This document shows, one piece after another, positions 7,316 through 13,817 of a stretch of 17,201 bases of DNA. The notes below the pieces were generated by a model, which saw only the letters and a list, made by a program, of their open reading frames with translations, searched no databases and had not been told where the DNA came from. The DNA is from Bacteroidota bacterium (GTDB lineage Bacteria > Bacteroidota > Bacteroidia > Bacteroidales > UBA1556). The stretch is from NCBI GenBank assembly GCA_003648395.1, contig QMPB01000024.1, positions 1 to 17,201 of the forward strand, in the 5' to 3' direction. The stretch's first letter is position 1, and every line of letters begins with the position of its first letter. The position numbers were made by a program, and so were the translations under genes.

Positions 7316-7363
7316 CATAATGTATCAGGGTAAACGCACTTTAAATAACACCATTATGTATCA
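7316..7363. repeat. Repeated 12-mer CATWATGTATCA, 36 nt apart
   Basis: CATAATGTATCA (7316-7327) and CATTATGTATCA (7352-7363) differ at one base and start 36 nt apart. A weaker third copy, CATAATGTATAA, is at 7596-7607. The spacing is about 3.4 helical turns. The function is unknown. Confidence 0.45.
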
Positions 7364-7431
7364 AATATTGTTAATATAGTTCTAAAAACTATCAAGTTCT
7401 TGCTATACGGTAAAAGACAATTTTAAAACAG

Positions 7432-7502
7432 TCATCGAATTACTCCTGCCGGCCGGATTTCCTTCCGATAGGAATGGCGGGCAGGCAGGTGTAATTCGAT
7501 GA
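7432..7502. repeat. 71-nt palindromic element with GC-rich core (dispersed repeat, copy B)
   Basis: Perfect 12-nt arms TCATCGAATTAC (7432-7443) and GTAATTCGATGA (7491-7502) enclose a GC-rich core that can also fold. CCTGCC (7445-7450) pairs with GGCAGG (7480-7485), GCC (7452-7454) with GGC (7476-7478), and TTCC (7463-7466) with GGAA (7471-7474) around GATA. The whole element forms one long imperfect hairpin. Its right half is closely related to copy A at 3135-3164. No open reading frame is contained. It could be a REP/MITE-like repeat or, less likely, a bidirectional terminator; no T run follows. Confidence 0.75.
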
Positions 7503-7636
7503 TAAATACGCATCTTAAATTTACATATATAGCTGTATATTACGATAATAAAAGATACATAGTGGTTTGGTGACAATTAATATGTGTTTGCCTTGCATAA
7601 TGTATAATCTTATACTCATTGCTAATTATTTTTTAT

Positions 7637-7644
7637 TATTTTTG
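7637..7644 (+). promoter_or_regulatory. Candidate -7 box for the beta-barrel gene
   Basis: TATTTTTG fits TAnnTTTG and lies 48 nt before the ATG at 7693. No TTG is found at the usual 19-21 nt upstream distance, so this is a weaker candidate than the apt and dipeptidase promoters. Confidence 0.4.
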
Positions 7645-7692
7645 CAAAGTTTTATTAATTTAAGACTAAATGTAATATAACATAATTTAAAC

Positions 7693-8487
7693 ATGAAGAA
7701 CTTCTTACTATTTTTTTTTATAGCTTTTACAGTGCCTTTATCTGCTCAAATAGGCGGGCTATCAGCATCTAAAATATCATCATTTTGTACAACAGTTGTT
7801 GGACATAATGCAATTGAATTTGAACCTAGTTTTACATCTACAGTATCTAGAAAGGCATGGGATTCAAATTCAGATATGTATAATTTGTATTCAACATCCG
7901 ATAGCATGAGCCATTTGTCTGCAATGAATTTTAGATTTACTTATGGCCTATGGGATAAACTTGAAATTGGTTTATCGGTGTCAAGTATTATGTCTGCTGC
8001 TAGTATTGGCGCAAGATACATTATTGTTACAAACGACAAGTTTGGCATTGCAGCCATAGCGGGCTTAAATATGCCAATGGGAAATCAAACCGTTGATAAA
8101 TCTTTAAGAAATACTTCGAATATGTATAAGGCAGGTTTGGGGCTTGTAACAACATACAATTTTAGCGATAATCTGTCCATTGATTTTACAGGGCAATATT
8201 CGTATTTTCTTCGCGAAACTGATGATAATAATAAGGGTGGTGTATACTTAAATAGTGATATTGGATACTATGTTCTCAACAAAAAACTTCAACTGATTAC
8301 AGGTGTTGGTTTCTATAATATTAGAAATGATATTGGTAATCATCAAATATTAACTATGTATCCCGGGCTTGAAATTTCTCCAGGTGGCGATTTTCTTATT
8401 ATAATGTCAGTGCCGTTTGATGTGTATGGGCGCAATGAAGCTAAGAATGTTGGATTTCTTTTTGCATTGACACTAACATTCAATTAA
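7693..8487 (+). CDS. Exported outer-membrane beta-barrel-like protein
   Basis: A 264-residue protein with a clear signal peptide (residues 1-19, hydrophobic core followed by PLSAQ, the cleavage style common in Bacteroidetes). The mature part alternates short amphipathic strands ending in aromatic residues with polar turns, for example NFRFTYGLWDKLEIGLSVSS (79-98), a glycine-rich GLNMPMGN stretch, and a last strand FLFALTLTFN with Phe next to the C terminus. This pattern and the size fit a transporter-type outer-membrane barrel of roughly 10-12 strands. The exact family and substrate are not recognisable by eye. It stands alone on the forward strand, with a possible promoter box 48 nt upstream, and its stop codon overlaps that of the convergent DUF1684 gene. 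A TolC or TonB role is not suggested: there is no plug or coiled coil. Confidence 0.7.
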   Translation: MKNFLLFFFIAFTVPLSAQIGGLSASKISSFCTTVVGHNAIEFEPSFTSTVSRKAWDSNSDMYNLYSTSDSMSHLSAMNFRFTYGLWDKLEIGLSVSSIMSAASIGARYIIVTNDKFGIAAIAGLNMPMGNQTVDKSLRNTSNMYKAGLGLVTTYNFSDNLSIDFTGQYSYFLRETDDNNKGGVYLNSDIGYYVLNKKLQLITGVGFYNIRNDIGNHQILTMYPGLEISPGGDFLIIMSVPFDVYGRNEAKNVGFLFALTLTFN

Positions 8488-9077
8488 TGCCATTTCTTAA
8501 TTCCTGCTTCAATCTTAATTTCTATATGATCATCCTCTGATGGAATAGGGCATGAGTATTTATGATTATATGCGCAGTATGGATTATATGCTTTATTGAA
8601 ATCAATAACTAGTCTTTCGTCTTCTCTAGGAATCCTTAAATCAATATATCTTCCTCCTGCATAGCTTGTTATGCCGCTTGTATTATCTGTAAAAAGTAAG
8701 AATAAATAATCTTTATACTTGTCTTGTTTTACTAATTCAGTATTCTGATAAATATTGATTTCTACCTTCTCTCCCTTTATTTTAAATTTTGCTATTCCGT
8801 AAACTACATATGTTGGTCGGCGGTCGGTAGTGGTTTTCATTCCAAATTCCTTTGGCATTGTATTTAATACTAGCTCGGCTTCAATATTATAATCTTTATT
8901 AATATTATAGAAATCTAAACTAGTAAATTCTGCTAGGTCAGCTTCTGTTAAAGGGCTAGTTTTTGCATCTTTAAACTCGGTATTCATTTCTTTCTGGAAT
9001 TCTTCAATAGTCTTTTTGTAATCACCAGTAGAACTTGCTGTTATTAGTGTAATTATAATTATTAAAAATGATTTCAT
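8484..9077 (-). CDS. Exported DUF1684 family protein
   Basis: A 197-residue protein with an N-terminal hydrophobic signal-like segment (1-17) and a DUF1684 domain. The family hallmark is the C-terminal half: LFLLFTDNTSGITSYAGGRYIDL (125-147) followed by DFNKAYNPYCAYN (159-171) and SCPIP (175-179), including Cys168 and Cys176. No catalytic function is established for the family. The presence of an export signal puts it in the periplasm or attached to the envelope; no lipobox Cys is seen near residue 18. It is the last gene of the reverse group, 30 nt after nth, so probably shares its transcript. The convergent barrel gene overlaps it by 4 nt at the stop codons. Confidence 0.82.
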   Translation of the reverse strand: MKSFLIIIITLITASSTGDYKKTIEEFQKEMNTEFKDAKTSPLTEADLAEFTSLDFYNINKDYNIEAELVLNTMPKEFGMKTTTDRRPTYVVYGIAKFKIKGEKVEINIYQNTELVKQDKYKDYLFLLFTDNTSGITSYAGGRYIDLRIPREDERLVIDFNKAYNPYCAYNHKYSCPIPSEDDHIEIKIEAGIKKWH

Positions 9078-9107
9078 TATCTTATGTTTGAGATTTAATA
9101 CTGATTT

Positions 9108-9749
9108 TTATTTCTTAGTTTTTGCGTAATATTTGCAAATATCTGTAATTCCACATTTATCACATTTTGGCTTTCGTGCTAGGCAAATATATCTACCATG
9201 TAGGATTAACCAATGGTGTGCAGTGGGAATTATTTCATCAGGAAAGTATTTTACTAATTGCTTTTCTGAGTCTAGAGGATTTTTTGCATTAGTGGTAAGC
9301 CCAATTCTTTCCGAAACTCTAAATACATGAGTATCTACAGCTAATGCGGGTTTATTGAAAACTACAGAAGCAATTACATTTGCAGTCTTACGACCAACGC
9401 CTGGTAATTTTTGCAATTCATCTACATCACTTGGAAAAACTCCATCGAACTCCGATAACAGAGTCTTTGCCATTCCCACAAGGTTTTTTGCCTTATTATT
9501 TGGATACGAACAGCTTTTTATATACTCAAAAACATCACTAATCTCAGCTTCTGCTAGTTTATTTGCATCAGGAAAAGCTTTGTAAAAATCAGGAGTTAGG
9601 GTATTTACTCTTTTGTCGGTACATTGTGCCGACAGTATTACTGCTACCATTAATTCATAGGTGCTGCCATAATCTAATTCTGTTTCTGCAACGGGTTGAG
9701 TTGTAGAGAAATAATCTATGAATCTTGCAAATCTCTCTTTTTTTATCAT
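9108..9749 (-). CDS. nth: Endonuclease III (DNA glycosylase/AP lyase)
   Basis: A 213-residue base-excision-repair enzyme that removes oxidised pyrimidines and cleaves the resulting abasic site. The helix-hairpin-helix is LPGVGRKTANVIAS (115-128) with catalytic Lys121. The catalytic Asp is Asp139 in ALAVDTHVFRVSERIGL (135-151). The C-terminal iron-sulfur motif is complete: Cys189-x6-Cys196-x2-Cys199-x5-Cys205, the usual spacing for Nth. Length matches E. coli Nth (211). It lies between a PAP2-like membrane protein (19 nt upstream) and the DUF1684 gene (30 nt downstream), all reverse, so a short operon is likely. MutY is excluded by the Lys and by the lack of a C-terminal NUDIX-like domain. Confidence 0.95.
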   Translation of the reverse strand: MIKKERFARFIDYFSTTQPVAETELDYGSTYELMVAVILSAQCTDKRVNTLTPDFYKAFPDANKLAEAEISDVFEYIKSCSYPNNKAKNLVGMAKTLLSEFDGVFPSDVDELQKLPGVGRKTANVIASVVFNKPALAVDTHVFRVSERIGLTTNAKNPLDSEKQLVKYFPDEIIPTAHHWLILHGRYICLARKPKCDKCGITDICKYYAKTKK

Positions 9750-9768
9750 AAATATTGTGGTGTTTATA

Positions 9769-10386
9769 CTATAATATCCAATATGCTAAACCTAAAGTAA
9801 TGGTAAGGCCAACTGCATATCCTATAATAATTTCTGGCCAATTATGTGCTTTAAGGTATTTTCGGGAAGCAATCACAATTATACTTAGTAATAAACTAAC
9901 TAATAGGGGAATTAAAATATCCAAATAATATGTTTGCATTAATACAAATAAAATAGCATTAAGGCTCCCCATTCCGGCAGAATGAGCACTTACTTTTATC
10001 TGCGTATTTAGTATAAGTAGTGTTATTATTATTACTGTAGGTATTGCCATTAGTAGTGGAATAAGTATTGGGAAAATATCAATACTATAAAATAGATAAG
10101 TAATTATTCCATAATGAATTATAGTGTATATATAAGGTGTAGTTCTTTCGTTTCGGTTTTGCATTTCGAAGGATGATATTATGCCTTTTTTTTTGAAATA
10201 TACCATACTTGCTAGAGGAAGCATTACTGTGGCTAAGCCAACTATTATCAAAATATAAAACTGCAATGAACTACCTATAGTTTGCACCTCAAATATTGGC
10301 AATACAAAAGCAAAAAGCATTATGTAAAACGGTAAAAATAGTGGGTGAAATGATAGCGAAAAACTTTCAGCTAGGTTCTTTTTCAT
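9769..10386 (-). CDS. PAP2-like integral membrane protein
   Basis: A 205-residue membrane protein resembling the phosphatidic-acid-phosphatase type 2 group common in Bacteroidetes. Segments around 18-32, 42-62, 84-104, 106-127, 140-172 and 186-205 are hydrophobic. PAP2 motif 2 is represented by KVSAHSAG (131-138) and motif 3 by S174-R175-x5-H181-x3-E185, with Glu where Asp is usual. The canonical motif 1 (K-x6-R-P) is not seen; instead a conserved-looking QNRNERTTP precedes helix 3. Hydrolysis of a lipid phosphate is therefore only a possibility. I chose the ATG at 10386 (MKKNLAES), not the ATG at 10452: the extra 22 residues look non-native, and a TATATTTG promoter box lies inside that extension. 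It is first in a group with nth and DUF1684. Confidence 0.7.
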   Translation of the reverse strand: MKKNLAESFSLSFHPLFLPFYIMLFAFVLPIFEVQTIGSSLQFYILIIVGLATVMLPLASMVYFKKKGIISSFEMQNRNERTTPYIYTIIHYGIITYLFYSIDIFPILIPLLMAIPTVIIITLLILNTQIKVSAHSAGMGSLNAILFVLMQTYYLDILIPLLVSLLLSIIVIASRKYLKAHNWPEIIIGYAVGLTITLGLAYWIL

Positions 10387-10414
10387 TTTATTGATTATAG
10401 ATATTGATAATATG

Positions 10415-10422
10415 CAAATATA
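10415..10422 (-). promoter_or_regulatory. Candidate -7 box for the PAP2-like/nth/DUF1684 group
   Basis: The reverse strand reads TATATTTG, the same octamer as the apt promoter, about 30 nt before the chosen ATG at 10386. A second TAnnTTTG match (TAAATTTG) lies at 10423-10430. No clear -33 TTG is found. Its position supports the shorter start of the PAP2-like gene. Confidence 0.5.
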
Positions 10423-10489
10423 CAAATTTAAAGTAGTAGCTAGCGCTTCCACTTATTATTAAGAACTAATATTTCGCAAAGTTCAAAAA

Positions 10490-11941
10490 CTATAACTCCT
10501 TTCTTAATCGAGCTACAGGTATATCTAGCTGTTCTCTATATTTTGCAATGGTTCTGCGTGCAATATTATAACCTTTTTCTTTTAAAAGAGTTGCAAGCTT
10601 TTCATCGGTAAGTGGCTTTTGTTTATTTTCATTATCAACCGAGTCTTGAAGTATTTTCTTAATCTCTCTTGTGGAAACTTCCTCACCACTTTGAGTTTGC
10701 ATTCCTTCCGAAAAGAATGACTTTAGCTTAAAAGTTCCAAAAGGCGTTTGAATATATTTACTGTTCACCACTCTTGATATTGTTGATATATCTAGATTTA
10801 CAATTTCTGCAATATCTTTCAATATCATTGGTCTAAGCTTGGTTTCGTCACCACTAAGAAAATACTCATATTGATACTCCAATATGGTTTGCATGGTTCC
10901 CTGCAAGGTGTTCTGACGTTGTTTTATCGCATCGATAAACCATTTTGCAGAGTCAATTTTCTGTCGTACATAGGTAATAGCTTCTTTCATTTGCTTATTA
11001 CCTTTTCCTTTTTGCTCAGAATAAGCTTCAAGCATATTTTTATATGTTCTCGAAATCCTTAACTCAGGAGCATTTCTCCCATTTATGGTAAGAATTAATT
11101 TTCCATCTTCGTTTGCCAATAGAAAATCGGGAACAATATGCTCCTTTATTCCTGAAGACTCACTAAGGCTGTTACCTGGTTTGGGGTTCAGTTTAATTAT
11201 TTCACTAATAGCATCCTTTAAATCTTCATCGGTAATATTTAGCCTTTTTGTAATATTAGAATAATGCTTTTTAGTAAATGCATCAAAAAACCTTTCCATT
11301 ATTGTAATGGCAAGATTAACGGAGTTAGTCTTCTCTTTTTGCTCTAGCTGTAGCAGTAAACACTCTTGAAGGCTACGTGCACAAACACCAATTGGTTCAA
11401 ATTTTTGAATCATTGAAATAAGTTGTTCTATAACTTCTTCATTGGTTTCAATACCTTGAGTAAATGCTAAATCATCCACAATAGCAATAGACTCTCTTCG
11501 TAAATATCCTGAGTCGTCGAGGTTGCCGATAATGAAATTCGATATTTGAAATTCTTCTTCGGTAAGAATACGCATTGCTAATTGGTTTCTTAGCAAATCT
11601 TGAAAGCTGCTTCCCGAAATAAATGGAGTTTGATACTCTTCATCATCTTTACTTTGGTTATTAGATTCGTATTTGTAATCAGGAACGTCGTCGGGGTCGA
11701 TATAATCATCTAAATCAAACTCATCATCGTTAGAAGTGTCATCCTGTTCATCTTGCTCGTCATCATTATTTTGGTCAAATTCCTCTTCTTCTTCACCTTC
11801 TTCCAATGCAACATTTTCTTCCACTTCCTGCTTTATTCGCTGCTCCAATGCAATTGTAGGAACCTGCAATAGTTTCATCAATTGTATTTGCTGCGGCGAA
11901 AGTTTCTGCTGAAGCTTAAGTTGTAAATGTTGTTTGAGCAT
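10490..11941 (-). CDS. rpoN: RNA polymerase sigma-54 factor
   Basis: A 483-residue sigma-54, which directs RNA polymerase to -24/-12 promoters and needs an AAA+ activator for open-complex formation. Region I is Gln/Leu-rich (LKQHLQLKLQQKLSPQQIQL from residue 2). Region II is a strongly acidic linker at about 47-85, almost all Glu, Asp and Asn. Region III includes the core-binding part and the helix-turn-helix, seen around LKDIAEIVNLDISTISRVVN. The diagnostic RpoN box ARRTIAKYRE is at 461-470, near the C terminus. All regions are in order and the length is normal for the phylum. No sigma-54 activator or recognisable -24/-12 promoter is in the window, so its targets are unknown here. The gene is divergent from the MuiA-family gene. 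Confidence 0.96.
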   Translation of the reverse strand: MLKQHLQLKLQQKLSPQQIQLMKLLQVPTIALEQRIKQEVEENVALEEGEEEEEFDQNNDDEQDEQDDTSNDDEFDLDDYIDPDDVPDYKYESNNQSKDDEEYQTPFISGSSFQDLLRNQLAMRILTEEEFQISNFIIGNLDDSGYLRRESIAIVDDLAFTQGIETNEEVIEQLISMIQKFEPIGVCARSLQECLLLQLEQKEKTNSVNLAITIMERFFDAFTKKHYSNITKRLNITDEDLKDAISEIIKLNPKPGNSLSESSGIKEHIVPDFLLANEDGKLILTINGRNAPELRISRTYKNMLEAYSEQKGKGNKQMKEAITYVRQKIDSAKWFIDAIKQRQNTLQGTMQTILEYQYEYFLSGDETKLRPMILKDIAEIVNLDISTISRVVNSKYIQTPFGTFKLKSFFSEGMQTQSGEEVSTREIKKILQDSVDNENKQKPLTDEKLATLLKEKGYNIARRTIAKYREQLDIPVARLRKEL

Positions 11942-11969
11942 ACTTATCTAGTTTTGATTTTACTTGCAG

Positions 11970-11977
11970 CAAAGTTA
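11970..11977 (-). promoter_or_regulatory. Candidate -7 box for rpoN
   Basis: The reverse strand reads TAACTTTG, fitting TAnnTTTG, 29 nt before the rpoN ATG. There is no TTG at the expected -33 distance; the region further upstream is a long A/T tract. Confidence 0.45.
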
Positions 11978-12128
11978 TAGTTTTTTTTTCAATTATAGTT
12001 TTTATTTTTATTTTTTTTAATTTTTGGCAATGTTTTTGTTATAAGCGGCAAGGTAGTTATGATTAGAACATTAAGGATTTTTAAGTCAGGCTGCTTACTC
12101 AATTAAATATATATTTAAATCTTTTTTT

Positions 12129-13751
12129 ATGAAAACTTATTTAAAATTGTTATTGGTAATTGCGCTTGGTGTTAGCAATATAATGGAATCCTACTCGCAA
12201 GAAACGGTTATAGAATCAAAAATTATAGACGTAACGGTATTTCAACAAGGAGCCCAAATATATCGAAAATCGAATACAAGCATTAAAAAAGGACATCAAA
12301 TAATTAGACTTAGCAATTTGAGTAATAATATTGATGTTTCTAGTATTCAAGTTAATGGTAAAGGTAAGTTTACTATTATGTCGGTTACTCATCAAATTAA
12401 CTACCTAAAACAAATTGATAGAAATAAACGAATTATTGTTTTAATTGACAGTATTGCCATGCTAAAGGATAAAATATTTCAAAAAGATCAAATTATTAGA
12501 GCTTTTCAAGAGGAAATAAATCTACTAAAGGCCAATCAATCATTGAAAGCAAATGGTGCAAATCTTAAAGTTGCAGAAATAAAAATGGCGGCAGATTTTT
12601 ATAGAGCACGCTTTAGAGAGATTTATTATGAAGAGGGCGAATTAAAGAAGCAGCAAGTAAAACTGCAATCCGAAATGACGAAAATTCAACAGACATTAAA
12701 CGTGATACAACGAAATAGAGCTCCAAAAGGTGTTGGTGAAATCCTTGTTGAAATAGAATCACAATTAGCTTCAAAAATTATTATTAACTTTAATTATTTA
12801 GTGTCAAATGCAGGTTGGATTCCTCAATACGATATCAGGGCTATAGATATTAAAAGTGATATAGAACTTCATTATAGAGCAAACATATATCAAAATACGG
12901 GTGTTGATTGGAATAATATTAAGCTTACAGTTTCAACAGGAAATCCACGTCAAAATGGTATAATGCCAGTAATTAGGCCTTGGTACTTAAGTATTAGAAA
13001 TCCAAATGCTTACATAATGGGAGTGTCAATTAGTGAAGACGAAGCGTATGATACTGAAAGTGTAGCAGTAAGGTCTAAAAGTAAGGCTCTAAAATCAAAT
13101 GTATTAAACTCAGCAAACTTTACAACAGTGAAAACAGGACAAACTAATACCAAGTTTGAAATTAGTTTGCCTTATAGTATTCCTTCTACAAATAAGAAAG
13201 TTAGCGTAAAAATTCAGAAATGGTTATTGCCTGCTGATTACAGATATTACTGTGCCCCGCGTATGTCGGAAGATGTATTTCTGCAAGCAAGAATTGCAGG
13301 TTGGGAAGAGCTAAACTTATTGGCAGGAAATGTGAATATCTTTTTTGATGGTACCTATGTAAGTAAGTCATATATCAATCCTATGGCTGTTTCGGATACT
13401 CTAGATATTTCTCTTGGAGTTGATAAAAATATTATTGTTAAACGAACTAAAGTGAAAGATAGTTCTTCTAAATCTATAATGGGTAAAAATAAGAAGATGA
13501 ATGTTGCATGGAATATTGTTGTGAGAAATAATAAAACTCAGGAAATAAATTTATTTCTTCAAGACCAGATACCATTATCGTACCAAGAGGATGTGTTCAT
13601 TAAATTGAATGAGAAATCTGATGCAGATTATAACGAAAAAACTGGTTATTTGGGTTGGAAATTGGAGTTGCCAGCTCGTAACAAGAAAGTAATTAAATAT
13701 GATTATCAAATAAAATACCCTAAAGATCTTTCTATAAGTGGTGTTTGGTAA
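12129..13751 (+). CDS. Exported MuiA-type protein (DUF4140 + DUF4139)
   Basis: A 540-residue exported protein of the mucoidy-inhibitor-A (MuiA)/DUF4139 family. A signal peptide covers about 1-23 and ends SYSQ. An N-terminal DUF4140-like region (about 28-130) contains VTVFQQGAQIYR (35-46), then a helical, probably coiled-coil section (about 100-195). The DUF4139 domain begins near 215 with YLVSNAGWIPQYDIRA (223-238) and YRANIYQNTGVDWNNIKL (249-266), the most conserved blocks, and ends near the C terminus with NEKTGYLGWKLELPA. The molecular function of the family is not settled; envelope location is supported by the signal peptide. The gene stands alone, divergent from rpoN (187 nt apart) and ended by a strong terminator. 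I see no clear promoter box upstream. Confidence 0.85.
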   Translation: MKTYLKLLLVIALGVSNIMESYSQETVIESKIIDVTVFQQGAQIYRKSNTSIKKGHQIIRLSNLSNNIDVSSIQVNGKGKFTIMSVTHQINYLKQIDRNKRIIVLIDSIAMLKDKIFQKDQIIRAFQEEINLLKANQSLKANGANLKVAEIKMAADFYRARFREIYYEEGELKKQQVKLQSEMTKIQQTLNVIQRNRAPKGVGEILVEIESQLASKIIINFNYLVSNAGWIPQYDIRAIDIKSDIELHYRANIYQNTGVDWNNIKLTVSTGNPRQNGIMPVIRPWYLSIRNPNAYIMGVSISEDEAYDTESVAVRSKSKALKSNVLNSANFTTVKTGQTNTKFEISLPYSIPSTNKKVSVKIQKWLLPADYRYYCAPRMSEDVFLQARIAGWEELNLLAGNVNIFFDGTYVSKSYINPMAVSDTLDISLGVDKNIIVKRTKVKDSSSKSIMGKNKKMNVAWNIVVRNNKTQEINLFLQDQIPLSYQEDVFIKLNEKSDADYNEKTGYLGWKLELPARNKKVIKYDYQIKYPKDLSISGVW

Positions 13752-13785
13752 AATGATATTTTGTTAATTAGTTTAAATTGTGTTT

Positions 13786-13817
13786 AAAGGGTGTAGTATT
13801 TACTGCACCTTTTTTTT
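13786..13817 (+). terminator. Rho-independent terminator of the MuiA-type gene
   Basis: AAAGGGTGTAGT (13786-13797) pairs with ACTGCACCTTTT (13802-13813), a 12-bp stem with two G-T wobbles and an ATTT loop, followed by a T run through 13817. It lies 34 nt after the stop at 13751. Its right arm and T run are also the last codons of the convergent gene ending at 13800. The reverse-strand version lacks a T run, so it terminates the forward gene only. Confidence 0.8.

Larger units (their letters stand above)
7072..7692. other. 621-nt intergenic region between divergent genes
   Basis: No plausible gene, tRNA or other RNA gene is visible. The region is very AT-rich except for a 71-nt GC-rich inverted-repeat element at 7432-7502. 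It also holds two copies of a 12-mer at 7316-7327 and 7352-7363 with a weaker third at 7596-7607. Candidate promoter boxes lie near each end, for the reverse DUF308 gene and the forward barrel gene. It is the longest gene-free stretch in the window. Confidence 0.7.

Noticed and set aside
7072..7692. Possible small RNA or CRISPR-like array in the long intergenic region
   Set aside because: The 12-mer repeat occurs only two or three times at uneven spacing, with no repeat-spacer pattern and no promoter-terminator pair; nothing supports an RNA gene.
10387..10452. N-terminal extension of the PAP2-like protein from the ATG at 10452
   Set aside because: The 22 extra residues look unrelated to the family, and the TATATTTG promoter box falls inside them; the ATG at 10386 is preferred.
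13810..13817. A8/T8 tract as a programmed frameshift site in the 447-aa gene
   Set aside because: It is five codons from the stop, so a shift would change only the tail. The tract is explained by the opposing terminator.
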